This document shows positions 43,997 to 52,672 of a DNA stretch of 64,000 bases, piece after piece. A program made the translations under genes and the position numbers. How positions within the stretch are numbered: position 1 is the first letter of the stretch; each line of letters opens with the position of its first letter. The stretch is taken from assembly GCA_965205995.1 (NCBI GenBank), contig OZ242200.1:3038001-3102000 (forward strand), written 5' to 3'. The notes under the pieces were generated by a model. It did not search any database. It was not told the DNA's origin and saw nothing but the letters and a program-made list of their open reading frames with translations. The DNA comes from MPNO01 sp965205995. Its GTDB lineage: Bacteria > Pseudomonadota > Alphaproteobacteria > MPNO01.

Positions 43997-45889
43997 CTAC
44001 TGGCAGGCGAGGCATTCCTCGTAATCGTTCGTCGTGCCCCCCGCGGCACTGCCGTTCGCCGCCCTCAGCGCCAGCGGGGCCTCGTCGGCGGCGAGCGTGG
44101 CGCCGTTGCCGACGTCCGCGACGTCGACCGTGTTCCCCACCTTGTCGGCGCGCTGGATCGAGCGCGAGCGGCAATAATAGAGCGACTTCACGCCCTTCTT
44201 CCAGGCCTGGAAATGGATGTCGTGCAGCGTCTTCTTGTGCACGTCGGCCGGCAGGAACACGTTGAGGGATTGCGACTGGCACACGAACGGCGCCCGGTCC
44301 GCCGCGAAATCGACCAGCCAGCGCTGGTCGATTTCGAACGCGGTCTTGAAGACGTCCTTCTCGTCATCGGTGAGGAAATCGAGATGGGCGACCGAGCCCT
44401 CGTTGACGGTGATCGAGGTCCAGACGTCGTCGGTGTCCCGCCCCTTCTCGGCGAGCAGCGCCTTCAGGTACTTGTTGCGCACGCTGAACGAGCCCGACAG
44501 CGTCTTGTGGGTGAAGGCGTTGGCGACATTGGGCTCGATCCCCGGCGAGCAGCCGCCGCAGATGATCGAGATCGAGGCGGTCGGCGCGATCGCGAGCTTG
44601 TTGGAGAAGCGTTCGTCGAAGCCGTAATCGGCCGCGTCCGGGCACGGCCCGCGCTCGCCGGCGAGCGTCCTCGACGCCGCGTCGGCATGGCCCCTGATAT
44701 GACGGAAGATGTTGCGGTTCCACGCCTTGGCCGCGGCCGATTCGATCGGCACGTCCTGGCTCTGCAGGAAGGAGTGGAAGCCCATCACGCCGAGCCCGAC
44801 CGAGCGCTCGCGCTGGGCCGCGTATCGCGCCCGCGCCATGCTCTCCGGCGCGGTTTCGATGAAATCCTCGAGCACGTTGTCGAGGAAGCGCATCACATCC
44901 TCGATGAACAGGGGATCGCTGCGCCATTCGAGATAGGTCTCGAGGTTGAGCGAGGACAGGCAGCAGACCGCGGTGCGCTCCTCGCCGTAATGGTCGGGCC
45001 CGGTCGGCAGGGTGATCTCGCTGCACAGATTCGACATCCGGACCTGCAGCCCGGCGAGCTTGTGATGCTCGGGCGCGGCGCGGTTGACGTGGTCGATGAA
45101 GATGAAATAGGGCTCGCCGGTCTCGACGCGGCTGGTCAGCAGCCGGATCCACAGCGAGCGCGCCTTGATGCGGCGCACCACCGTCCTGTCCTTGGGGCTG
45201 ACCAGCGCCCATTCCTCGTCGTTCTCGACCGCGCGCATGAAGGCGTCGGTGATCACCACGCCGTGATGCAAATTGAGCGCCTTGCGGTTGGGATCGCCGC
45301 CGGTCGGCCGGCGGATCTCGATGAATTCCTCGATCTCGGGATGGTCGATGCCGATATAGACCGCCGCCGAGCCGCGCCGGAGCGAGCCCTGGGAGATCGC
45401 CAGCGTGAGCGAATCCATCACCCGGATGAACGGGATGATGCCCGAGGTCTTGCCGTTGGCGCTGACCTTCTCGCCGATCGAGCGGAGATTGCCCCAGTAG
45501 CTGCCGATGCCGCCGCCGCGCGCGGCCAGCCAGACATTCTCGTTCCACAGATCGACGATGCCGTCGAGGCTGTCCGAGGCCTCGTTGAGGAAGCACGAGA
45601 TCGGCAGGCCGCGGCTGGTGCCGCCGTTCGACAGCACCGGCGTCGACGGCATGAACCAGAGCCTGGACATGTAGTCGTAGAGCCGCTGCGCGTGCTGCGA
45701 GTCGTCGCCGTAATGGGAGCTCACGCGGTAGTACAGGTCCTGGTAGCTCTCGCCCGGCAACAGGTAGCGGTCGTCGAGAACCGCCTTGCCGAACGCGGTC
45801 AGCAGCCCATCCCGGCTGCGATCGATCTCGACCGTGACTTCGCGCTTGGACTGAAGCAATTCATGCTTCGAAGAAACCAGATCTAGCAC
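43997..45889 (-). CDS. nrdA: Class Ia ribonucleotide reductase, alpha subunit
   Basis: 630 residues from GTG 45889. Substrate-site features include SNGGTSRGLPISCFLNE (redox Cys), NLCSEITLP (the Asn-x-Cys-x-Glu active site), APTASISIICGGCSPGIEP and SLYYCRSRSIQRADK (radical-path tyrosines); the C-terminal YEECLACQ carries the CxxC that reloads the active site. The N-terminus lacks a visible ATP-cone, so classical dATP inhibition may not apply. First gene of the nrdAB operon; paired NrdR boxes lie 90-140 bases upstream. Confidence 0.96.
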   Translation of the reverse strand: MLDLVSSKHELLQSKREVTVEIDRSRDGLLTAFGKAVLDDRYLLPGESYQDLYYRVSSHYGDDSQHAQRLYDYMSRLWFMPSTPVLSNGGTSRGLPISCFLNEASDSLDGIVDLWNENVWLAARGGGIGSYWGNLRSIGEKVSANGKTSGIIPFIRVMDSLTLAISQGSLRRGSAAVYIGIDHPEIEEFIEIRRPTGGDPNRKALNLHHGVVITDAFMRAVENDEEWALVSPKDRTVVRRIKARSLWIRLLTSRVETGEPYFIFIDHVNRAAPEHHKLAGLQVRMSNLCSEITLPTGPDHYGEERTAVCCLSSLNLETYLEWRSDPLFIEDVMRFLDNVLEDFIETAPESMARARYAAQRERSVGLGVMGFHSFLQSQDVPIESAAAKAWNRNIFRHIRGHADAASRTLAGERGPCPDAADYGFDERFSNKLAIAPTASISIICGGCSPGIEPNVANAFTHKTLSGSFSVRNKYLKALLAEKGRDTDDVWTSITVNEGSVAHLDFLTDDEKDVFKTAFEIDQRWLVDFAADRAPFVCQSQSLNVFLPADVHKKTLHDIHFQAWKKGVKSLYYCRSRSIQRADKVGNTVDVADVGNGATLAADEAPLALRAANGSAAGGTTNDYEECLACQ

Positions 45890-45981
45890 CCGTCACCCCC
45901 GCGTTCACCCGAATCGTTACCAAATCCCCCGAACGGTGCGGACAGCGAATCGGTTGCTGAAGCACCGCGAACCTTCAGCTT

Positions 45982-46029
45982 GCACAAGAAATTGTGGTGT
46001 AGCAAGAACAAACCTACCAAACATTGTGT
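45982..46029 (-). promoter_or_regulatory. Paired NrdR boxes upstream of nrdAB
   Basis: Read on the minus strand, CCACAATTTCTTGTGC (45997-45982) matches 12 of 16 and ACACAATGTTTGGTAG (46029-46014) 11 of 16 of the ACACAATATATTGTGT-type NrdR box. Their starts are exactly 32 bases apart, the three-helical-turn spacing needed for cooperative NrdR binding. No nrdR gene is in the window. Confidence 0.72.
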
Positions 46030-46057
46030 TATCGCCGGGGACAAATTCGCCCACCCT

Positions 46058-46085
46058 AAAATAGTGTTCTGGTTTTGTATGGCAA
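46058..46085 (-). promoter_or_regulatory. Possible nrdAB promoter
   Basis: Minus strand TTGCCA (46085-46080), 16-base spacer, TATTTT (46063-46058), in the most A/T-rich part of the intergenic region. The NrdR boxes lie just downstream of the predicted start. A closer alternative promoter cannot be excluded. Confidence 0.45.
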
Positions 46086-46196
46086 TTGTATCATCTATGT
46101 TCGCCGGCTCAAATGACTGTTCCGGGTCTGTTCGCGATTCGAATTGTGTGAATCCCGGGGATCGCCCCCCAGATATGGTGTCGGCCCGCCGGGCCG

Positions 46197-48533
46197 TCAG
46201 CGCGAACCGCGCCGGGCCGCCACGTCCCGGGCCAGCACATCCGGGCGAACCGGGACTTCGTTCACCTCGACCGCGAAGGGGGCAAGAGCGTCCTCGATCG
46301 CCGCGGCCACCGCGGCGGTCGCCGGCACCGTGCCGCTCTCGCCCACCCCCTTGACGCCCAGCGGGTTGTGATCGGTCGGCGATTCGAGGTGATGGATCGC
46401 GATCGACGGCAGGTCGCACGCGCCCGCTATCATGTAGTCGGCGAGCGTCGTGGTCAGCGGCTGCGCGTCGCGGTCGAATTCGATTCGCTCCAGGATCGCA
46501 TTGCCGAGACCCTGGGCGACGCCGCCCCGCACCTGGCCGTCGACGATGAGCGGGTTGATCATGCGCCCGCAATCGTGAACCGCGATGTAGCGGACGATCG
46601 CCACCCGGCCGGTCTCCGGATCGACCTCGATTTCGGCCACATGGCATCCGTTGGCGTAGCTCAGCGCGTCGAAGGGCACCGCCTTGGTGGCCTCCAGCCC
46701 GGGCGCCGCGCCCGCCGGCAGCGCGTAGCCGGGCGTGCCGTAGACCGCGTTGGCGAGGTCCCGGAAGCCGACCGAGAGCTCCGCGACGCCGCGCACCCGC
46801 GCGCGACCGTCCACGAGCTCGATGTCGTCGGGCGCCGTCTCGAGCCGGCCGGCGGCGAGCGCCCGCAGCTTGTCCGCGACCTCGCCCGCGGCCTCGAGGG
46901 CGGATGAGCCGGCATTCACCGCCTGGCGGCTGGCCGAGGCGCCGATGCCCATGGCGATCGCGCCGGTATCGCCCATGATCACCTCGATCGATCCGGGGTC
47001 GACGCCGATTCTGTCGGCGCAGATCTGCGCCAGCATGGTCCGCGTCCCCTGGCCGATCGCCGTCGCGCCGGTGATCAGGCTGACCCGTCCGGACGGGGCC
47101 ACGCGCACGGTCACCGCCTCGAACGGGCCGCGCCCGGTGCCTTTCACATAGTTGGCGAACCCGATTCCGAGATGGCGCCCCGCGGCGCGCGCCGCCGCCT
47201 GTCGCGCGCGGAAATCGGGAATACGGGCTGCGTCGAGCGCCGCCTCCAGGCAGGCGGGGTAGTCGCCGCTGTCGAGCACGATGCCGGTGCCGCTGCGGGC
47301 GGTGAGCGCGCGCGCATAGGGCATGTCCGCGGCGGCGATGAAATTGCGCCGGCGCACCTCGTCGCGCTCCAGGCCGAGCGTGGTTGCGATGCGGTCGACG
47401 AGCCGCTCCATCGCGAACGTCCCTTGCGGGTGCCCGGCGCCGCGCACCGGCGTGGTCGGCACCTTGTTGGTCACCGCCACCCGCACGCACAAGCGATAGG
47501 CGGGAAGCCGATAGGGGCCGGGCACCACGGTGGCGGCGTTGTAGGACAGGTTGAGCCCGCGCGCGGTATAGGCGCCGTGGTCGTGGATCATCGCCCCGCG
47601 GACGGCGAGGAGGCGGCCGTCCCCGTCGGTCGCCGCCTCCATCTCCCAGTACTGGTCGCGCTCCTGGGTGGTGGCGGTGAAGTGCTCGCGCCGGTCCTCG
47701 ATCCACTTCACCGGACGGCGCAGCAGGCGCGCGGTGTGCGCGATCACGATATCCTCGGGGTAGACGACGAGCTTGGGCCCGAACCCGCCGCCGAGATCGG
47801 CGGCGCGGACGACGATCCGGTGCTCGTCGAGCCCGAGCGTCGCGACCAAAGCGCGGAGCGCGCCATGCGGCGCCTGGCAGGACAGCCAGAGCGTCAGGCG
47901 GTCGTCGAGCGGGTCGGGGATCGCCACGGCGCCACGGCATTCGATGGCGAGCCCGAGCCCCTTGTGCTGCCGCAGCGAGACCCGCACATGGTGCGCGGCG
48001 GCGGCGAACGCCGCCTCGACATCGCCATAGCCGATCTCGTATTCGGCGAGCAAATTGTCGTCGAGATGGCGATGCGCGACCGCCGCGCCCGGGGCGAGCG
48101 CGTCGCGGCAATCGGCGACCGCGGGGAGCGCTCGGTAGTCGATTTCGACCAGCCCGGCCGCGTCCTCGGCGGCGTAGCGGCTCTCGGCGACCACCACGGC
48201 GACCGCCTCCCCGACATGGCAGACCTCGTCCCCGGCCAGGATCTGCCGATCCAGGATATGGCGGTAGGACGGGCTCGGCAGCGCGGTGACCAGCCGGCTG
48301 GCGGCGAGATGCGGCGCGAGCTCGGCATGGCTCAGCACCGCTTCCACCCCCGGCATCGCAGCCGCCGCCGCTATGTCGATGCCGCCGATTTCGGCATGGG
48401 CGAAGGGGCTGCGGACGAAACACGCGTGCAGCATCCCCGGCAGATGGATGTCATCGACGAACCGCCCGGCGCCGCGCAGCAGCGCCGGGTCCTCGAGCCG
48501 CTTGATCGGCTTGCCGATCAGCGCGCCGCTCAG
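46197..48533 (-). CDS. Xanthine dehydrogenase / CO dehydrogenase family molybdenum hydroxylase, large subunit
   Basis: 778 residues if the CTG at 48533 is the start. The conserved N-terminus GKPIKRLEDPALLRGAGRFV and DDIHLPGMLHACFVRSPFAH needs a start well before the first ATG (48434), and CTG is the only plausible codon: it overlaps the mntR stop as CTGA. Molybdopterin-binding signatures include GGGFGPKLVVYPEDI, RGAGHPQGTFAMERLVD and NPLGVKGVGESGTVPATAAV (with the catalytic-type Glu). Such subunits oxidise CO, aldehydes or N-heterocycles together with FeS and FAD subunits, neither of which is encoded nearby. Co-transcription with mntR is unusual. Confidence 0.87.
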   Translation of the reverse strand: MSGALIGKPIKRLEDPALLRGAGRFVDDIHLPGMLHACFVRSPFAHAEIGGIDIAAAAAMPGVEAVLSHAELAPHLAASRLVTALPSPSYRHILDRQILAGDEVCHVGEAVAVVVAESRYAAEDAAGLVEIDYRALPAVADCRDALAPGAAVAHRHLDDNLLAEYEIGYGDVEAAFAAAAHHVRVSLRQHKGLGLAIECRGAVAIPDPLDDRLTLWLSCQAPHGALRALVATLGLDEHRIVVRAADLGGGFGPKLVVYPEDIVIAHTARLLRRPVKWIEDRREHFTATTQERDQYWEMEAATDGDGRLLAVRGAMIHDHGAYTARGLNLSYNAATVVPGPYRLPAYRLCVRVAVTNKVPTTPVRGAGHPQGTFAMERLVDRIATTLGLERDEVRRRNFIAAADMPYARALTARSGTGIVLDSGDYPACLEAALDAARIPDFRARQAAARAAGRHLGIGFANYVKGTGRGPFEAVTVRVAPSGRVSLITGATAIGQGTRTMLAQICADRIGVDPGSIEVIMGDTGAIAMGIGASASRQAVNAGSSALEAAGEVADKLRALAAGRLETAPDDIELVDGRARVRGVAELSVGFRDLANAVYGTPGYALPAGAAPGLEATKAVPFDALSYANGCHVAEIEVDPETGRVAIVRYIAVHDCGRMINPLIVDGQVRGGVAQGLGNAILERIEFDRDAQPLTTTLADYMIAGACDLPSIAIHHLESPTDHNPLGVKGVGESGTVPATAAVAAAIEDALAPFAVEVNEVPVRPDVLARDVAARRGSR

Positions 48534-49000
48534 CTTTGCCGTCCCCGCTCGGTCACCACGCGCTCGAACGCGGCGAGGGTCTCCTCGCTGACATGGTGCT
48601 CGATGCCCTCGGCGTCGGCGCGGGCGACGTCCTCGCTGACGCCGATCGCCTGGAGGAAGGCGACCACGATCTGGTGCCGCCGCCGCGAGGTCTCGGCGAT
48701 GCGCCGCCCTTCCTGGGTGAGAAAGATCGCGCGATAGGGCTGGGTGGTGACCAGACCGCTCTGCTGCAGCCTGGCGACCATCTTGGTGACGCTCGCATGG
48801 GTCACCCCGATCCGGCGCGATATGTCGGCCGAGCGCGCCTCGCCGGTCGAGTCGATGAGATCGGCGATCAGCTCGACATAGTCCTCGGCGATCTCGGTCT
48901 GCCGCGCGAGCCGGGTCTGGCGGTGATGTCCCGCCTGTTCGTCGGGCTCGACGAGCACCGGCGGCGCCTTCGCCGACCTCCTCGGCGTGTCCTTTGCCAC
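48530..49000 (-). CDS. mntR: Manganese-responsive DtxR-family regulator (MntR, E. coli type)
   Basis: 156 residues from GTG 49000. The layout follows E. coli MntR: a polar N-terminal tail, QTEIAEDYVELIADLIDSTGEARSADISRRIGVTHASVTKMVARLQ (winged helix), then the metal-binding dimerisation domain EGRRIAETSRRRHQIVVAFLQAIGVS and the hallmark DAEGIEHHVSEETLAAFE. With Mn2+ (or Fe2+) it represses uptake genes. It is divergent from the cytochrome/ABC-transporter operon; two operator-like dyads lie between. Its stop overlaps the next gene's CTG start. Confidence 0.88.
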   Translation of the reverse strand: MAKDTPRRSAKAPPVLVEPDEQAGHHRQTRLARQTEIAEDYVELIADLIDSTGEARSADISRRIGVTHASVTKMVARLQQSGLVTTQPYRAIFLTQEGRRIAETSRRRHQIVVAFLQAIGVSEDVARADAEGIEHHVSEETLAAFERVVTERGRQS

Positions 49001-49071
49001 CCGGGTCCCTCGCGTTGCTCGAGCCGCAGCCCCTGCCCGCCGCGAGCCGACTATGCCGGAGCCGGAGCCGC

Positions 49072-49114
49072 TTGACAATTCTTGGCCGAGGCCAAATAAG
49101 TTAGCCAAGGTTAA
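49072..49114 (+). promoter_or_regulatory. Promoter with two related dyads: likely MntR-regulated control region
   Basis: TTGACA (49072-49077), 17 bases, AATAAG (49095-49100), pointing to the cytochrome gene. Two dyads of the form TTRGCC-NN-GGYYAA overlap it: TTGGCCGAGGCCAA (49082-49095, perfect) and TTAGCCAAGGTTAA (49101-49114, one mismatch), centres 19 bases apart, flanking the -10. Their similarity to DtxR-type boxes and place next to mntR make MntR the obvious ligand. Confidence 0.62.
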
Positions 49115-49135
49115 ATATTCCAGCGTGGGGCAAGA

Positions 49136-50992
49136 TTGGCGTTGCGACGGATACGCTGCCCGGGACCGGCCCGGCCGGCCGCATGGGCGGCCGCGATGCT
49201 TTGTCTCGCTGTCTTCCTGGCGGGCCTGGCGGGCGCGGCTTCCGCCCATGTCGCGAGCCGCGAGCAGTGGCATCCGCTGGCCGCGGCCTGGCTCGACACG
49301 GTTTTCGCAAGCCGGATCGCCCCGGTCGACTGGCAGGGTATCGCGCGCCGCTATGGCAGCGCCGATCCCGTGTTCGGCCATGTCGGCCCGGTTTCGGCCT
49401 TCGCCGCGCTGGCGCAACTCTCGTCCTTCGCCGGAACCGACCCCGGGGCGGCGATCCGCCGGGCGATCGCCGCGCGCGACGCGGTGGGGCTGAGGGCGGC
49501 GGCGGCGCGGGCCAATGCGATCGCGCTGCGCGCCCGGCTGGAGACGGTGCGCGGCCTGCTCGACCGGCCGCGCGAAGCGCTCGCGGAACTCCGCGCCGCC
49601 CGCGGGATCTACCGGGGTTTCGAGATCGGCCTGCACGCCCGCGACCCTGCGGCGCATCGGCGTCTCGGGCTGGCTTGGCTTTCGCTCGCCACCCTGCTTT
49701 CGGCCAAGGGCGACAGGGGCGAGGCGGAACGGTTGATCGGGGTGCTCGGCGCGGAAATCCGCTCAAGGTTCGAGGCCGGGACGGCGCCCCTGCCCCCCGC
49801 CGACCGGCTGCCGCCGGGCGGCGCGCTGCGCGAGCAGGAGCCCCTGCCCCGGCTGGTGCTCAATTTCGAGCAGCGCGGGGTGGACGAGAAACGGCTCTTT
49901 CTCGTTGCCTATGGCGACATGTTGTTCGATTCGCCGGAAATCCTCGGCCCGCGCGCCCGAACCCTCGGCCTCGCCTGTTCGTCCTGCCACAACCGGGGCG
50001 ACATCAACCGGGCGCTCTTCGTCCCCGGGCTCAGCCGCCGCAAGGGGGGGATCGACGTCGATAACGGTTTCTTCAACCCGCGCGGCAGCGACGGGAGGCT
50101 GGACCCGCTCGATATACCGAGCCTGCGCGGCATCCGCTTCACCGCGCCTTATGGGCGGGACGGGCGGATCGCGAGCCTGCGCGAATTCACCCGCAACGTG
50201 ATCGTGGGCGAGTTCGGCGGCCCGGAACCGACCCCGCTGATGCTCGATGCGCTGGCCGCCTATATGAACGCGTTCGATTTCCTGCCGGCGCCGCTGCTCG
50301 CGCGCGACGGGTCTCTCAACCGGCGCGCCGGCCAGGAGGCCAGACGCGGCGAGGCGATCTTCAACCGCCCCTTCGCGGGCATGGCGGGGCGGTCCTGCGC
50401 GACCTGCCATGTCCCGGACGGCAATTTCGTCGACGGGCGGCGCCACGACATCGGATCGGTGGCGCCGTCCTCGCCGCAGGCGCGCGACGGCGCCCTGGAT
50501 ACGCCGACGCTGCTCGGCATCCGCTACACCGCGCCCTATTTCCATGACGGCTCGCTGCCCAGCCTCGCCGCCGTGGTCGCGTGGTTCGACCGGCGCTATC
50601 GCCTCGGCCTGGAGGCGGGCGAGCGCGCGGACCTCGCCGCCTATCTGGAGGCGGTCGGCACCGGCGAGGACCCCTACGAGGCGTTCGATGCGAAGAACAC
50701 GCGCTTCCGGCTCGGCTTCGACGAGGCCTCGACCTTTCTCGCGACGCTGGAGACGCTGATCCCGGCCAGGGACCGCCGCCATGCCCTGGTCCTGCTGCGC
50801 ACGGTCGGCCGCGATTTGCGCGCCGACGCGGCGGCGATGGGCAACATCGCGGCGCTGGGCCGGGTGTCGGATCTGGCCGGCAAGATCGACGCCATTTCGG
50901 ATGCGGTTTCGGCGGAGGACTGGACGACGGCGGAAAGATTGTGGGCGCGCTACAAGGAAGCGGAGGCGCGTCATGCGGCCGAGCTTTACTAA
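49136..50992 (+). CDS. Exported di-heme cytochrome c peroxidase/MauG-like protein
   Basis: 618 residues from TTG 49136 (alternative ATG 49196). An Arg-rich start and hydrophobic helix form a signal peptide ending near AASA-H. Residues ~40-240 are a helical, Ala-rich domain of unknown type. The C-terminal half is the di-heme peroxidase domain: CSSCH at 281-285 and CATCH at 421-425, with GGIDVDNGFFNPRGSDG and LLGIRYTAPYFHDGSLPSLA, both usual in MauG/CcpA relatives. It should work in the periplasm. It is the first gene behind the putative MntR operators and overlaps the transporter's binding-protein gene by 20 bases, tying the redox protein to the importer. Confidence 0.83.
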   Translation: MALRRIRCPGPARPAAWAAAMLCLAVFLAGLAGAASAHVASREQWHPLAAAWLDTVFASRIAPVDWQGIARRYGSADPVFGHVGPVSAFAALAQLSSFAGTDPGAAIRRAIAARDAVGLRAAAARANAIALRARLETVRGLLDRPREALAELRAARGIYRGFEIGLHARDPAAHRRLGLAWLSLATLLSAKGDRGEAERLIGVLGAEIRSRFEAGTAPLPPADRLPPGGALREQEPLPRLVLNFEQRGVDEKRLFLVAYGDMLFDSPEILGPRARTLGLACSSCHNRGDINRALFVPGLSRRKGGIDVDNGFFNPRGSDGRLDPLDIPSLRGIRFTAPYGRDGRIASLREFTRNVIVGEFGGPEPTPLMLDALAAYMNAFDFLPAPLLARDGSLNRRAGQEARRGEAIFNRPFAGMAGRSCATCHVPDGNFVDGRRHDIGSVAPSSPQARDGALDTPTLLGIRYTAPYFHDGSLPSLAAVVAWFDRRYRLGLEAGERADLAAYLEAVGTGEDPYEAFDAKNTRFRLGFDEASTFLATLETLIPARDRRHALVLLRTVGRDLRADAAAMGNIAALGRVSDLAGKIDAISDAVSAEDWTTAERLWARYKEAEARHAAELY

Positions 50993-51842
50993 AGCCTTCG
51001 CGGCGGCGGCGCTCGCGCTGGCCGCGCTCGCCGCGCAACCGGCGGCGGACGACCGGCCGCTCGTGATCGCCTTCGTGCCGCAGGAGAACCCGGAAAAGCT
51101 GCTCGGCGATTTTCGCGCGATCGGCGCCTATCTGGAGACCGCGACCGGAAGGCGCATCCAGGCCCGCGTCACCACCGACCACGCGGCGGCGATCGAGAGC
51201 CTGGCGGCGGCAAGCGCCGACATCGCCTTCATGGGCGCGCTCCCCTATGTGATGGCGCGCGCGCGGATCGGGGCGGCGGCGCTGCTGTCGGAAGTGTATC
51301 GGGGAAAGCCGACCTACCGGGGCGCGGTCTTCGTGCGCAGCGACAGCGGGATCTCCAGCCTGCAAGACCTCCGCGGCAAGTCGATCGCCTTCGCCGACCC
51401 GATCTCCGAGTCGGGCTTCCTCTACCCGTTCGATCTGTTCGTCGAGGCCGGGCTGCTCGCGCCGCGCGACGACCCCAGGGCGTTCTTCGGCCAAGTCTAT
51501 TTCGCCGGCGGTTATCAGCAGGCGATCCAGGCGGTGGCCAACGGGCTGGTCGAGGCGGCCGGGGTGAGCATTTACGCCACGCTGCTGCTCGATCCCGGTC
51601 AGCGCGGAACCGTCCTGGCGATCGCCAGGACGCCGCCGATCCCGTCTCACGTTGTGGTCGCCCGGGGTGGGCTCGATCCCGGTCTGCGCGCCGCCTTCGT
51701 CGAGGCGATGATGGCGCTCAACGCGCCGGGGAAGCGCCACTTGCTGAAGCATGTCTACGGGCCGGACGGCTATGTCATGCCGGACCATGCGGCCTATGAC
51801 GGGGTCGCGGCGATGGCGCGCAAATACGGGTTGATCAGGTGA
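50973..51842 (+). CDS. PhnD-like ABC transporter substrate-binding protein
   Basis: 289 residues with a signal peptide (KAFAAAALALAALAAQPAA). LVIAFVPQENPEKLLGDFRAIGAYLE, a central SADIAFMGALPYVMA, LQDLRGKSIAFADPISESGFLYP and VVVARGGLDPGLRAAF match the PF12974 phosphonate/phosphite-binding family. In the family, members bind phosphonates, phosphite and possibly selenate. Here the binding protein sits behind MntR-type operators with a di-heme protein, so a metal or metal complex is an alternative substrate. Starts inside the previous gene and overlaps the ATPase gene by GTGA. Confidence 0.85.
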   Translation: MRPSFTKAFAAAALALAALAAQPAADDRPLVIAFVPQENPEKLLGDFRAIGAYLETATGRRIQARVTTDHAAAIESLAAASADIAFMGALPYVMARARIGAAALLSEVYRGKPTYRGAVFVRSDSGISSLQDLRGKSIAFADPISESGFLYPFDLFVEAGLLAPRDDPRAFFGQVYFAGGYQQAIQAVANGLVEAAGVSIYATLLLDPGQRGTVLAIARTPPIPSHVVVARGGLDPGLRAAFVEAMMALNAPGKRHLLKHVYGPDGYVMPDHAAYDGVAAMARKYGLIR

Positions 51843-52672
51843 CGCAGGAAACGCTTCGCATATCGGACCTCACGATCCGCTACGCCGCGGGCGGGCAGCC
51901 CGCTTTGGCGATCGACGCCCTCTCCGTCGCGACCGGCGAACGGGTCGCCGTGATCGGGCCGAGCGGCTCGGGCAAGACGACCCTCTTGCGGGCGGTTCAC
52001 GGTCTGGTGGCGCCGAGCGCGGGCTCGGTGACCATCGGCGGGATCCCGACGGTGTCCCGGACCGCGCGAAGCCGTGGCTTCCGGCGCCGGCATGCCGCCG
52101 TGTTCCAGGAATTCCAGCTTGTCGAGCGCGCCACCGTCCTCGGCAACGTGCTGTGCGGCCGGCTCGGCCACGCGCCGGTGGTGCGCAGCCTGCTCGGGCG
52201 GTTCGCCGCTGCCGACCGGGAGGCGGCGCTCGCCGCGATCGAGGCGACCGGGCTCGCGGACTATGTCCATCGCCGGGTGGACACGCTGTCCGGCGGCCAG
52301 CGCCAGCGCGTCGCGGTCGCCCGCGCCCTGGCCCAGGCGCCGGCCCTGGTCACCGCCGACGAGCCGGTCAGCAATCTCGACCCGGTGATTGCCGACGACA
52401 TCCTGCGCGCTCTGGTGGGATCGGCCCGCGAGAACGCGATCACCGTGCTCGCGGTGGTCCACCACCCGGCGCTCGCCACCGCGCATGCGGACCGGGTGAT
52501 CGGGCTCGCCGGGGGCGGGATCGTCTATGACAGCGCCGACGGGACGCCGCTCGACGCATCGGCGCTCCGGCGGATCTACGGCCGCAGCCTGCCGCCGCAG
52601 ATCGTCCAGGACGTCAACGCCCGAGACGACGGCGACGATGAGCAGAGACGCTCCCCTCGCAACGTGGCGTAG
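51839..52672 (+). CDS. PhnC-like ABC transporter ATP-binding protein
   Basis: 277 residues. Walker A IGPSGSGKTTLLRAV (residues about 40-54), Q-loop HAAVFQEFQLVE, signature LSGGQRQRVAVARAL, Walker B ALVTADEPVSNLDP and the H-loop His in VVHHPALATAH. It drives import through the permease at 52638. GTG 51839 overlaps the stop of the binding-protein gene. It overlaps the next gene by 35 bases, so expression is tightly linked. Confidence 0.92.
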   Translation: MTQETLRISDLTIRYAAGGQPALAIDALSVATGERVAVIGPSGSGKTTLLRAVHGLVAPSAGSVTIGGIPTVSRTARSRGFRRRHAAVFQEFQLVERATVLGNVLCGRLGHAPVVRSLLGRFAAADREAALAAIEATGLADYVHRRVDTLSGGQRQRVAVARALAQAPALVTADEPVSNLDPVIADDILRALVGSARENAITVLAVVHHPALATAHADRVIGLAGGGIVYDSADGTPLDASALRRIYGRSLPPQIVQDVNARDDGDDEQRRSPRNVA

